A stretch of 64,000 bases of DNA. It comes from Agrobacterium vitis. Lineage in GTDB: Bacteria; Pseudomonadota; Alphaproteobacteria; Rhizobiales; Rhizobiaceae. The notes under the pieces are model-generated. The model did not search any database and was not told the DNA's origin. It saw nothing but the letters and a program-made list of their open reading frames with translations. The DNA lies in assembly GCF_013337045.2 (NCBI RefSeq), contig NZ_CP118260.1:881001-945000 (forward strand), read 5' to 3'. Every line of letters begins with the position of its first letter. Positions within the stretch are counted from its first letter, which is position 1. A program made the translations under genes and the position numbers. Of this stretch, positions 8,318 to 16,504 are shown piece by piece.

Positions 8318-9775
8318 ATGCATAATCTCAAAGACAAGACATTGCTGCGCCAGCAGGGCCTGATTGGCGGCGAATGGGTCGATGCGGCCTCCGCCAAGGT
8401 AATCGATGTCATCGATCCCGCGACGCAAGCAGTGATCGGCAAGGTGCCGGATATGGGGGCCGATGATACACGCGCCGCCATCAAGGCCGCCGAAAAGGCC
8501 TTCAAGCCCTGGAAGAAAAAGACCCATGCCGAGCGCGCCGCATTGCTGGAAGCCTGGTACGGACTGATGATCGAGCATATCGAGGATCTGGCGCTGATTC
8601 TGACGATGGAACAGGGCAAACCGCTGGATGAGGCGCGCGGCGAAATCCGCTACGGTGCCTCCTTCGTCAAGTGGTTTTCGGAAGAGGCCCGCCGCATCGG
8701 TGGCCATACCATTCCTTCGCCAACCACTGACCGCCGCATCGTCGTTCTGAAGGAGCCGGTTGGTGTCTGCGGCATCATCACGCCCTGGAATTTCCCCAAT
8801 GCAATGATCACCCGCAAAGTGGCCCCCGCCTTGGCGGCGGGCTGCACCGTGGTCATCAAGCCCTCGGATTTCACGCCCTATTCGGCGCTGGCGCTGGGTG
8901 TGCTGGCCGAGCGTGCCGGTATTCCGGCTGGCGTCATCAATATCGTCACCGGCATGCCGACCGAGATCGGCAATGAAATCATGGCCAATGACGTCGTGCG
9001 CAAAATTTCCTTCACCGGCTCGACCCGGGTCGGATCACTGTTGATGCGCGGTGCTGCCGATACGATCAAGAAGCTCAGCCTGGAGCTGGGCGGCAATGCG
9101 CCGTTCATCGTGTTTGACGATGCCGATCTTGATCTGGCGGTCGAAGGTGCGATTCTCTGCAAATTCCGCAATGGCGGCCAGACTTGCGTTTGCGCCAACC
9201 GTATCCTGGTTCAATCAGGTGTCTACGATGCCTTCGCGGCCAAGCTGACCGCTCGCGTCAATGCCATGAAGGTTGGCCCCGGAACCGAGCAAGGCGTTTC
9301 CATTGGACCGATGATCAACGAAGCGGCGATTGGCAAGATCCGTCAGCATGTCGAGGATGCCGTTTCCAAGGGTGCGAAGATCGTCACCGATGCGCACAGA
9401 TTGCCGCAGGGTGCGCAGTTTACGGCACCGGTGGTATTGACCGGGGCCACCACCGACATGCTGCTGGCCAGCGAGGAAACCTTTGGCCCCGTCGCGCCGC
9501 TGTTCAAGTTTGAAACCGAGGAAGAAGCGCTGGAGATTGCCAATGGCACGCCCTTCGGTTTGGCAGCCTATTTCTACACCGAGAGCCTGAAGCGCTCTTG
9601 GCGGGTGGCCGAGGCGCTGGAAGCGGGGATGATCGGCCTGAATACCGGGGCGATTTCCACGGAAGTGGCACCGTTTGGCGGCGTCAAGCAATCCGGCCTT
9701 GGCCGGGAAGGTGCGCAGATCGGCATCGAGGAATATCTGGAAATGAAGACCTTCCATATTGGCGGTCTGGCCTGA
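8318..9775 (+). CDS. gabD: NAD(P)-dependent succinate-semialdehyde dehydrogenase
   Basis: 485 aa from ATG 8318 (CAAGGA upstream). The open frame begins at 8195, but that part overlaps the previous gene and is not GabD-like. It has the aldehyde dehydrogenase signature with catalytic C290 (NGGQTCVCANR), general base E256 (LELGGNAPF), the proline-tryptophan motif ITPWNFPNAM and the cofactor glycine SFTGSTRVG. Both the cysteine and the glutamate are at GabD spacing. It oxidises succinate semialdehyde to succinate in GABA and 4-hydroxybutyrate catabolism. The exact substrate among semialdehydes is not provable from sequence. A strong hairpin at 9789-9816 follows. Confidence 0.88.
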   Translation: MHNLKDKTLLRQQGLIGGEWVDAASAKVIDVIDPATQAVIGKVPDMGADDTRAAIKAAEKAFKPWKKKTHAERAALLEAWYGLMIEHIEDLALILTMEQGKPLDEARGEIRYGASFVKWFSEEARRIGGHTIPSPTTDRRIVVLKEPVGVCGIITPWNFPNAMITRKVAPALAAGCTVVIKPSDFTPYSALALGVLAERAGIPAGVINIVTGMPTEIGNEIMANDVVRKISFTGSTRVGSLLMRGAADTIKKLSLELGGNAPFIVFDDADLDLAVEGAILCKFRNGGQTCVCANRILVQSGVYDAFAAKLTARVNAMKVGPGTEQGVSIGPMINEAAIGKIRQHVEDAVSKGAKIVTDAHRLPQGAQFTAPVVLTGATTDMLLASEETFGPVAPLFKFETEEEALEIANGTPFGLAAYFYTESLKRSWRVAEALEAGMIGLNTGAISTEVAPFGGVKQSGLGREGAQIGIEEYLEMKTFHIGGLA

Positions 9776-9788
9776 TATTTGCTTATGG

Positions 9789-9816
9789 TTCCGGGGCAGG
9801 GAAACCTACCCCGGAA
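9789..9816. terminator. Hairpin between gabD and convergent lysR
   Basis: TTCCGGGG (9789-9796) pairs with CCCCGGAA (9809-9816), and the inner AGG-GAAA-CCT extends the stem to a GNRA-like tetraloop. It overlaps the last codons of the convergent LysR gene. There is no clear U-run, so it is probably a bidirectional end point of moderate strength. Confidence 0.55.
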
Positions 9817-10705
9817 TATGAAAGGCCCGCCGGAAATAGGCGCGGAACGCCTCCATGGCCGGGCTGAACTCCGCATTGCGCCGCCAGGCAAGGCCGACAT
9901 CCATTGATGGTACCGGGTCGGTCAGCGTGACCGTCTCGATCCGTCTGCCCTCCAGTGACCATGGCCGATGCACCATATCGGAGAGAATGGCGACGCCTTG
10001 GCCATTGGCGACCAGCGAGCGCACGGCTTCGACCGAGGATGTCCGCAGCGTCACCTTCGGCTGGTAGGGCGTCGGGCTCCAGTATTTCAGCGTGGTATGC
10101 GAGGCTTCGTCTACGGTCAGCATGATATAGTTTTCCTCTGCTACGTCCTTCAGCCCGACCGAGGGACGGGTCAGCAGTGGATGGCGGGCGGGGAGCCAAA
10201 GCCGCCGCTGCGAATTCAGCAGCGTTTCGGTGGTCAGTTCCGGGTTGAGAATGTTTGATGTCAGCAGCACGGCGACGTCATAGCGATTGGCGAGCAGACC
10301 TTCCTCGACGCTTTCCCGGTTGAGTTCGAACAGCTGGATATCGACACCCGGAAACTGCCGTTTCAACCGCTCGATATGCAGCGGCAGAAAGTAACCGATC
10401 ACCGTATAGCTGGCAGCAACGCTGAGCTTGCCCTGCACCTTGCCGGTGACGGGGTTGAGCGTGGTGATGTCATCAACCTTCCGCAAGATGTCATAGGCCT
10501 GGGACAGCAGCAGACGCCCGGCTTCGGTCAGGTCCATGCCATGCGGCGTACGCTCGAACAGCGGCGCGCCGACAATGGTTTCAAGCTCCTTGATCGCCGT
10601 GGTCACCGCCGATTGTGAGATGGCGAGGTTGATGGCGGCCTGCGAGACCTGCCCGGATTCGGCGGTCGCCACGAAATAGCGGATCTGGCGAAGACTGAGC
10701 GACAT
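9806..10705 (-). CDS. LysR family transcriptional regulator
   Basis: 299 aa from ATG 10705 (MSLSLRQIRYF); an ATG five codons earlier at 10720 is possible. The N-terminal winged helix-turn-helix is clear (SQAAINLAISQSAVTTAIKELE), with a type 2 periplasmic-binding-protein effector domain in residues about 90-295. It is divergent from the second pxpA operon across a 279-bp A/T-rich gap holding repeated TCTGA/TCAGA half sites, so it is probably the activator or repressor of that operon. Effector unknown. Confidence 0.88.
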   Translation of the reverse strand: MSLSLRQIRYFVATAESGQVSQAAINLAISQSAVTTAIKELETIVGAPLFERTPHGMDLTEAGRLLLSQAYDILRKVDDITTLNPVTGKVQGKLSVAASYTVIGYFLPLHIERLKRQFPGVDIQLFELNRESVEEGLLANRYDVAVLLTSNILNPELTTETLLNSQRRLWLPARHPLLTRPSVGLKDVAEENYIMLTVDEASHTTLKYWSPTPYQPKVTLRTSSVEAVRSLVANGQGVAILSDMVHRPWSLEGRRIETVTLTDPVPSMDVGLAWRRNAEFSPAMEAFRAYFRRAFHIPG

Positions 10706-10741
10706 GACACGAATTCCCATCTTTATTTTTAATAATGCTAT

Positions 10742-10885
10742 CTGAAAATCAGAATGAATAATCTTCTGATTGCAGTGCTTGGAATATTCACCTGGGTCTT
10801 ATGGTCTAGGGGCCGAAAAACATTCAAATTTCTCTTCGAGCCTTCCAATCTAAAGTTATCAGTAAATCAGATAATGGCTTTCTGA
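10742..10885. promoter_or_regulatory. Candidate LysR binding region upstream of pxp operon
   Basis: This intergenic stretch holds a perfect CTGAAAATCAG palindrome (10742-10752), another TCTGA at 10765-10769, and a spaced inverted repeat TCAGA (10867-10871) with TCTGA (10881-10885). Repeated half sites between divergent lysR and its target fit LysR regulation. The assignment is inferred; no footprint-level consensus is known to me for this protein. Confidence 0.35.
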
Positions 10886-10984
10886 AAATACCATTTTTCA
10901 AATGACGATTTTCTGCCTAGCTTTTCCTGACGAAAATGATGGCACTTGAGTTTTTTGCATAAAAATAAAGCATAGAGGTTCCCT

Positions 10985-11761
10985 GTGGCGCTTGAATCTG
11001 TCGATATCAATTGTGATCTGGGCGAGGCCTTTGGCCGCTGGCGGATCGGCGATACCGCCGATCAGGCTTTGATGGGGCTGATCAGTTCTGCCAATATCGC
11101 CACCGGCTTTCATGCTGGCGATCCAAACCTGATGGATGAGACCGTGCGGCTGGCGGTGGAGCATGGTGTCGGTATCGGCGCCCATCCCGGTTACGACGAT
11201 CTCCAAGGGTTTGGCCGCCGCAAGATCAACGGCACGCCGCGTGAATTGGTCAACGATATCGTCTACCAGGTCGGAGCGCTGAAGGAATTCATGCGCCGCC
11301 ATGGGTCAAGCCTGCAACATGTGAAGCCACACGGCGCGCTCTATATGGAAATGGCTGTTAACCCCGAATTGGCGCAGCTTTTCGTACACTATATGCGCAC
11401 CGCCAACCCCAATGCCTATGTGCTGTGCATGGCGGGTTCTGCGACCGAAATCGCGGCGCGCGAGGCGGGGCAGCCGGTGGCGCGGGAATTCTACGCAGAC
11501 CGTGATTATGACGAAAGCGGCTCTATCGTCTTTACCCGCGATGTCGGGCGTCCCGATCCCGCCGCCATTGCCCGTAAGGTGTTGCGCGCCTGCCTGGAAG
11601 GCAAGGTGACGGCGGTGACGGGCAAGGACATCGAAGTCCCGTTCGAGACCATCTGCTTCCATTCCGACACGCTGGGCGCTTTCGACATCGTCCGCCATAT
11701 GCGCGACGCCCTGGTTGCCGAAGGCATTCGCATTTCGCCTCTTTCAGACATTCTCAAATAA
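10985..11761 (+). CDS. pxpA: 5-oxoprolinase subunit A (LamB/YcsF family), copy 2
   Basis: 258 aa. It has all LamB/YcsF motifs: [44 protein letters not shown] and [12 protein letters not shown]. It differs clearly from copy 1 at 675-1439. The family hydrolyses an activated lactam, in PxpABC 5-oxoproline to L-glutamate. Here it heads an operon with a biotin carrier protein, a biotin carboxylase and PxpB/PxpC, so the lactam may be activated through a biotin-dependent step rather than, or in addition to, direct ATP use. The start has AGAGG upstream. The next gene begins 12 bp after its stop. Confidence 0.93.
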   Translation: MALESVDINCDLGEAFGRWRIGDTADQALMGLISSANIATGFHAGDPNLMDETVRLAVEHGVGIGAHPGYDDLQGFGRRKINGTPRELVNDIVYQVGALKEFMRRHGSSLQHVKPHGALYMEMAVNPELAQLFVHYMRTANPNAYVLCMAGSATEIAAREAGQPVAREFYADRDYDESGSIVFTRDVGRPDPAAIARKVLRACLEGKVTAVTGKDIEVPFETICFHSDTLGAFDIVRHMRDALVAEGIRISPLSDILK

Positions 11762-11773
11762 TCGGAGACAGCC

Positions 11774-12016
11774 ATGAGCACCCACGAGATCAGATCGCCC
11801 CTGCCTGGCACATTCTACCGCAAGCCGTCTCCCGATGCCCCGAGCTTCAAAAATGATGGAGACGCGGTGATGCAAGGCGATGTTATCGGCCTGATTGAGG
11901 TGATGAAGACCTTTCATGAAGTGCATGCGGACGCTTCCGGCGCCGGTCTCGTCTTCGTCGCAGAAGACAATGAGCCGATCATGGCCGGTCAGGTGATCGC
12001 GCAGGTGCAGGCATGA
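11774..12016 (+). CDS. Biotin carboxyl carrier protein, short stand-alone form
   Basis: 80 aa, a single biotinyl domain with no proline-rich linker or N-terminal region as found in AccB. The biotinylation motif is EVMKTF with K45 as acceptor; this is VMKT instead of the usual AMKM, within the range seen in biotinyl domains. The N-terminal IRSPLPGTFYRKPSPDAPSF resembles the PMxGTFYRSPSP of acetyl-CoA carboxylase carriers. It overlaps the biotin carboxylase by 4 bp and follows pxpA by 12 bp, so it probably serves the carboxylase of this operon and not fatty acid synthesis. Confidence 0.88.
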   Translation: MSTHEIRSPLPGTFYRKPSPDAPSFKNDGDAVMQGDVIGLIEVMKTFHEVHADASGAGLVFVAEDNEPIMAGQVIAQVQA

Positions 12017-13404
12017 GCATCTCGTCGCTGCTGGTGGCCAACAGGGGCGAGATTGCCGTTCGGATCATCCAGGCGGCCAAGGCGCTCGGCATTCGCACCG
12101 TGCAGGTTCATTCCGCCGCCGACCGGGATATGCTGGCGGTGAAACTGGCCGATCAGGCGGTGGAGATTGGCCCGCCATCCGCCGCCAAATCCTATCTGAA
12201 TATCGAGGCCGTGCTGAAAGCGGCGCTGGAAACCGGCGTTGATGCTGTGCATCCGGGCTATGGCTTCCTCTCCGAAAACGCTGCTTTCGCTAAGGCTGTC
12301 ACCGATGCCGGGCTGATTTTTATTGGTCCGAGCCATGAAGCCATTAGCCTGTTGGGCGACAAGGTCGAGGCCCGCAAGGTGGCGATGCAGGCAGGCGTGC
12401 CGACCGTGCCGGGATCGAATGGCCGGGTGGATGACCTGGATGCAGGCCGCGCCGTCGTCGAGACAATCGGCTTTCCTGTGATGATCAAGGCGGCTGCCGG
12501 TGGCGGTGGCCGGGGCATTCGCATCGCCGAGAGCATGGAGGATTTCGAGCGGCATTTTCCGCAGGCGTCCTCCGAAGCGTTGGCTGCGTTTGGCGATGGC
12601 GGTCTTTACATCGAGAAGGTCATTACCCGCGCCCGCCATGTCGAAGTGCAGATCCTCGGCGATGGGGAAAATGCCATTCATTGCTTCGAGCGGGAATGCT
12701 CGCTGCAACGCCGCCGTCAGAAGGTCTGGGAAGAAGGCCCATCGGTACGCCTGCCTGATGACGTGCGAAAAGCCCTGTGCGACAGCGCCGTGGCGCTGGC
12801 GCGGTCGGTTCACTATCGCGGCGCAGGCACGGTTGAATACCTCTATGACGAGCAGAGCGGCGAATTTTATTTCATCGAGGTCAACACCCGCATCCAGGTC
12901 GAACATCCGGTGACGGAAATGATTACCGGCATCGATCTGGTACAGGAAATGATCCGCATTGCCGGTGGCGCGTCTTTGTCGCTGCGCCAGGAGGATGTGG
13001 TGCTCTCCGGCCATGCTATCGAATGCCGGATCAATGCCGAGGACCCGGCGCGTGGCTTTCTGCCCGGTCCCGGCACGGTCTCGACCCTGCTCATTCCCGA
13101 GGGCGACGGCATCCGCTTCGATACCATGCTCTATGAAGGCTATCAGGTGCCGCCGTTCTACGATTCCTTGCTTGGCAAGCTGATCGTCTGGGCTGAAACC
13201 CGCGAAGCCTGCCTGGAAAAGCTTGGCGCGGCGCTGGAGCATTTCGAGATCGGCGGTCTTGCCACCACCATTCCGCTGCACAAAAAGCTGGCGGTTGATC
13301 CCTGCGTGCGGAGCGCCGATGTCCATACCCGGTTTCTGGAGCCGTGGCTGGAAACGGCCTTTCCTGCTCCCTCCAAGGCACCCGCTTCAAAGGAGACTGT
13401 CTGA
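12013..13404 (+). CDS. Biotin carboxylase (AccC-like) of the pxp operon
   Basis: 463 aa, the normal length of a biotin carboxylase subunit. Domains run in the usual order: N-terminal biotin carboxylase domain (LLVANRGEIAVRIIQAAK), ATP-grasp with the glycine-rich loop AAAGGGGRGIRI (about 160-171) and the catalytic stretch FIEVNTRIQVEHPVTEM (about 287-303), then the C-terminal domain (ECRINAEDP, PGPGTV). It carboxylates biotin on the carrier with ATP and bicarbonate. No carboxyltransferase of the acetyl-CoA type is nearby. The next genes encode KipI- and KipA-like proteins, which are homologous to the carboxyltransferase domain of urea carboxylase. The stop overlaps the next ATG. Confidence 0.9.
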   Translation: MSISSLLVANRGEIAVRIIQAAKALGIRTVQVHSAADRDMLAVKLADQAVEIGPPSAAKSYLNIEAVLKAALETGVDAVHPGYGFLSENAAFAKAVTDAGLIFIGPSHEAISLLGDKVEARKVAMQAGVPTVPGSNGRVDDLDAGRAVVETIGFPVMIKAAAGGGGRGIRIAESMEDFERHFPQASSEALAAFGDGGLYIEKVITRARHVEVQILGDGENAIHCFERECSLQRRRQKVWEEGPSVRLPDDVRKALCDSAVALARSVHYRGAGTVEYLYDEQSGEFYFIEVNTRIQVEHPVTEMITGIDLVQEMIRIAGGASLSLRQEDVVLSGHAIECRINAEDPARGFLPGPGTVSTLLIPEGDGIRFDTMLYEGYQVPPFYDSLLGKLIVWAETREACLEKLGAALEHFEIGGLATTIPLHKKLAVDPCVRSADVHTRFLEPWLETAFPAPSKAPASKETV

Positions 13405-14279
13405 TGGCAATGCGATATACATTCGGCGGTGATGAGCATCTGTTTGTGGAATGCAACGAGGCGATGTCGCTGGAGGCCTTCTTCACCTCACTGTCGATGA
13501 CCAACGGCATTTCTCAAGCCCGGATCAAGGGTGTCACCGAAATCTGCCCGGCCAATGCTTCCTTCCAGGTCAAGTTCGATCCTGACATCATTCATCCCGA
13601 TGATATTTTGAAGGAGATCCAGGCCATTGAGGTGGATGCGGCGAAAAGCGATCCGGTGATCGCCACGCGGATCGTCGAAATCCCGGTCTTCTACAACGAT
13701 CCCTGGACCCATGAGACGCTGATGCGGTTTCGTGAACGGCATCAGGAGCCTGAGGGCACTGATCTCGATTATGCCGCCAAGATCAACAATTACTCTGGGG
13801 TCGAAGACTTCATTGCCGCCCATGCCGGTTCGCCCTGGTTTGTCTCCATGGTCGGCTTCGTCTCCGGTCTGCCCTTCATGTATCAGATGGTCGAGCGGCA
13901 GAGGCAGATCGAGGTGCCGAAATATCTGCGGCCCCGCACCGATACGCCGAGGCTGACGGTCGGCCACGGTGGCTGTTTCGGCTGTATCTATTCTGTGCGC
14001 GGTGCCGGCGGCTACCAGATGTTCGGCATTACGCCGATGCCGATCTACGATCCGACCCAGACCACCTCTTACCTGCGCGATTTCATGGTGTTCTTCAAGC
14101 CGGGGGATATCGTCAAGTTCAAGCCGGTGGATAGAGACGGTTACGATCAGGCGGTGGAAGAAGTGGACAAGGGCATATTCGTACCGCCAATCCGCGAGGT
14201 GCGCTTTGATCTCTCGGAATTCCAGAAAGACATCACCGGCTACAACGCCAGGCTGGAGGGCCTTCTCCATGGTCATTAA
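13404..14279 (+). CDS. pxpB: PxpB/KipI-like protein (allophanate hydrolase subunit 1 type), extended
   Basis: 291 aa from ATG 13404, which overlaps the carboxylase stop (TGATG). This start beats an in-frame one at 13344 that lies inside the upstream gene. The C-terminal two thirds hold the AHS1/KipI fold with SPWFVSMVGFVSGLPFMYQM (about 143-162) and the conserved RLTVGHGGCFGCIYSVRGAGGYQMFG loop region. It is about 50 residues longer than B. subtilis KipI, as in the urea-carboxylase-linked branch. PxpB with PxpC activates 5-oxoproline in the known enzyme; in urea carboxylase the same two domains form the carboxyltransferase. Expected to be a soluble complex with the next protein. Confidence 0.87.
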   Translation: MAMRYTFGGDEHLFVECNEAMSLEAFFTSLSMTNGISQARIKGVTEICPANASFQVKFDPDIIHPDDILKEIQAIEVDAAKSDPVIATRIVEIPVFYNDPWTHETLMRFRERHQEPEGTDLDYAAKINNYSGVEDFIAAHAGSPWFVSMVGFVSGLPFMYQMVERQRQIEVPKYLRPRTDTPRLTVGHGGCFGCIYSVRGAGGYQMFGITPMPIYDPTQTTSYLRDFMVFFKPGDIVKFKPVDRDGYDQAVEEVDKGIFVPPIREVRFDLSEFQKDITGYNARLEGLLHGH

Positions 14280-15246
14280 GGTTTTGCATCAAGGGCTTGC
14301 CACCACGGTTCAGGATCTGGGCCGTCCCGGTTATTTCCACCTCGGCATTCCCCTGGGCGGGGCTATGGATCGGCTGGCGCTGAAGGCCGCCAACCTGCTC
14401 GTCGGCAATGACGAAGGGGCGGCAGGGCTGGAAGCGGTGTTCATCGGGCCGAAGCTGGAATTTGCCGCCGACACCATGGTCGCCGTCACCGGAGCCGAGA
14501 TGCCGATCCGGCTTGACGGCGAGGAACAGCCCGGCTGGACCGCCTTCAAGGTGCGGGCAGGTCAGGTGCTGAGTTTCGATTTCCTGAAAGCGGGGGCGCG
14601 GATCTATATCGCCGTCGCCGGTGGTATCGATGTGCCGTTGGCGCTCGGCTCACGCTCCACCTACGCCATCGGCGCGCTTGGTGGTTTCAAGGGTCGCGCA
14701 ATTGCGGCTGGAGATCAATTGCCGGTCGGGCAGGCGAAGCCTGTACCGGAAGGCCGGACCATTCCGCAGGCGCTGCGCCGCCGTCCAGGTGCGCCTGCCG
14801 AACTGCGCGTGTTGCCCGGTCTCTACTGGGATCGGTTGACGGAAGAGGCGAAGGGCAATTTCTTCGCGGACGAGTGGAAGGTAGCGCCGGAAGCTGACCG
14901 GATGGGCTACCGGTTTCGCGGCGGGCGCAAGCTTGATTTCGTACCCCGCACCCCGCCGTTTGGGGCAGGCTCCGATCCATCCAATATTGTCGATAGCTGC
15001 TATCCCTATGGCTCGATCCAGGTGCCGGGTGGCACTGAGCCGATTGTCTTGCACCGCGACGCCGTTTCTGGCGGCGGCTATTTCATGGTCGGCACGGTGA
15101 TATCAGCCGATATGGACCTGATCGGTCAATTGCAACCGCATACGCCGACCCGGTTCGTCAAGGTCGATATGGAGCAGGCATTGGCGGCGCGGCGGGAGCG
15201 GCAGGCGATGATCCGCGACATCAGTGCCCATCTTGCCAAGGTTTAG
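14269..15246 (+). CDS. pxpC: PxpC/KipA-like protein (allophanate hydrolase subunit 2 type)
   Basis: 325 aa from ATG 14269, overlapping the end of pxpB by 11 bp, which points to tight translational coupling. The N-terminus MVIKVLHQGLATTVQDLGRP followed by GIPLGGAMDR is the hallmark of the KipA/AHS2 family. IYIAVAGGIDVPLALGSRST and ADRMGYRFRG are further family blocks. The partner is PxpB. In known 5-oxoprolinase the BC pair phosphorylates the lactam; in urea carboxylase the fused equivalents transfer carboxyl from biotin to an amide nitrogen. The operon context with biotin carboxylase favours the second chemistry here (inference). Confidence 0.87.
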   Translation: MVIKVLHQGLATTVQDLGRPGYFHLGIPLGGAMDRLALKAANLLVGNDEGAAGLEAVFIGPKLEFAADTMVAVTGAEMPIRLDGEEQPGWTAFKVRAGQVLSFDFLKAGARIYIAVAGGIDVPLALGSRSTYAIGALGGFKGRAIAAGDQLPVGQAKPVPEGRTIPQALRRRPGAPAELRVLPGLYWDRLTEEAKGNFFADEWKVAPEADRMGYRFRGGRKLDFVPRTPPFGAGSDPSNIVDSCYPYGSIQVPGGTEPIVLHRDAVSGGGYFMVGTVISADMDLIGQLQPHTPTRFVKVDMEQALAARRERQAMIRDISAHLAKV

Positions 15247-15278
15247 GAGCGCAGATCATGGCAGGGTCGGCACCACAC

Positions 15279-16277
15279 TCATTCCTGAACGCGGGTCAGA
15301 TAGGCCGCCGTGGCGCCGGGATCGGGAATGATCGCGACGATCTTCATTTGGGCGATGGTCCGGTTCAGGGCTGCGTCCAGATGGGTGCCATGCATGGCCG
15401 CCGCTGCCGTGGTCGCCCCACGGGCCAGCAACTCGACGATCAGCCTAAATTCGGTAATCGTCGTCAGGTCGCCGGGCAGGCCGAGACGGGCCAGCAGGCT
15501 GGTCGCCGCTGTCACCGGCAGAAGATTGTTGCGGATCAATTCCCGCAGCTTCTCATTGGGCGTGGCGAGAATGCAGATCTCGATGAAGCCTTGCTGCATC
15601 TCCATGACATCTCTGAGGCCATCCCCGGTATGATCTCTCTCCAGCTGCCGAAGCCGTTCCAGCAGGAAAAGCAGCGCCTCACTGTCGATATGGGGGGCAG
15701 CGGTCGTCAATGCCTGCGGCTCCAGCATGGCGCGCAACCCGAAATGATCCTTGATGGTCTGTGCGGTCAACGGACCGGCGATCCAGTGGGAGCTTTGGTT
15801 TTTGCGCACCAGTCCCCGTTCGCTCAGCCGCGCCAGCACATCGCGCACCACCGTGCGGCTGACATTGAAATGGCTGGCAAGTTCGGTCTCGATGATCCGG
15901 TAGCGGCCAAACACCACGCATCCGGCCACATCCCGCTCGACGGTGTCGTAGATCCGCTCCCAGGAGGCACGGTTCTGCAAGGCGTCGTCGGCATGTTTGG
16001 CGACAGTCAGTCCGATGCTGCGGATATCGGTTCTAAGCGGCTCGATGCCAAACCCTGTTGGGCCGACGAGATAGCCGCGCCCTTGAAACCGATGCACCAG
16101 CCCGTCCGCCTCCAGCGCCTGCAAGGCGCGCTGTACCGGCGCACGGGACGTTTGCAGGATCTCGGCAATATGGCCTTCCAGCAGCACAAGCCCTTGAGGC
16201 AACAGGCCTTCGGCGATGTTGGAACGCAGCACCGCCTCGGCAATTTCATAGCGTCGTTGGCCGGTTTGTGTCGTCAT
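15279..16277 (-). CDS. GntR family regulator with two winged-helix domains and FCD domain
   Basis: 332 aa, about 100 longer than a normal FCD regulator. Residues about 10-72 form one GntR winged helix (AVLRSNIAEGLLPQGLVL, AEILQTSRAPVQRALQALEADGL). Residues about 106-168 form a second one (IYDTVERDVAGCVVFGRYRI, LASHFNVSRTVVRDVLARLSERGLV), and the FCD effector domain follows (about 170-320). A tandem double reader is unusual and suggests recognition of long or paired operator sites. The gene is convergent with pxpC and divergent from the ABC cluster starting at 16808. Inverted ATCTAAAAAT motifs in the 530-bp gap between them are candidate targets. Confidence 0.85.
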   Translation of the reverse strand: MTTQTGQRRYEIAEAVLRSNIAEGLLPQGLVLLEGHIAEILQTSRAPVQRALQALEADGLVHRFQGRGYLVGPTGFGIEPLRTDIRSIGLTVAKHADDALQNRASWERIYDTVERDVAGCVVFGRYRIIETELASHFNVSRTVVRDVLARLSERGLVRKNQSSHWIAGPLTAQTIKDHFGLRAMLEPQALTTAAPHIDSEALLFLLERLRQLERDHTGDGLRDVMEMQQGFIEICILATPNEKLRELIRNNLLPVTAATSLLARLGLPGDLTTITEFRLIVELLARGATTAAAAMHGTHLDAALNRTIAQMKIVAIIPDPGATAAYLTRVQE

Positions 16278-16367
16278 GGCGCAGACTGTTCCCGTTGGTC
16301 TGTCTTCTCTGTAAGGCGAAAACCGCTTTCGAGACTAGAGGCATAAAAAGCAATATCCGCATGCAGC

Positions 16368-16472
16368 ATCTAATTTTTGGATATCGTGTGCAATAGTCAT
16401 TTTTAGATCGTATTCGGATTGGCCCAAAGCGTGGGCATTCTGAAGGCGATTACAGGCATTCAATCTAAAAAT
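16368..16472. promoter_or_regulatory. Inverted AT-rich motifs, candidate operators of the double-headed GntR
   Basis: ATTTTTAGAT (16399-16408) and ATCTAAAAAT (16463-16472) are exact inverse complements, 64 bp centre to centre (about six helical turns). A related imperfect palindrome, ATCTAATTTTTGGAT, lies at 16368-16382, and CTAAAAATC recurs at 16575-16583. All lie between the divergent gntR and the ABC operon. Function is inferred from position and repetition. Confidence 0.4.
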
Positions 16473-16479
16473 CCTCGGG

Positions 16480-16504
16480 AAAATCGGCAGGAATTGCCGA
16501 TTTT
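16480..16504. terminator. Perfect 10-bp hairpin upstream of ABC operon
   Basis: AAAATCGGCA pairs with TGCCGATTTT around a GGAAT loop. It lies in the middle of the 530-bp divergent region between the GntR gene and the ABC operon, where an ordinary terminator is not needed. It may be a leader attenuator, an operator or a symmetrical binding site. The rest of the 16278-16807 gap shows A/T-rich tracts and the repeated TAAAAATC motifs, but no convincing small gene. Confidence 0.4.

Noticed and set aside
11989-13326. 445-aa open frame on the minus strand
   Set aside because: Antisense of the biotin carboxylase gene; no recognisable motif.
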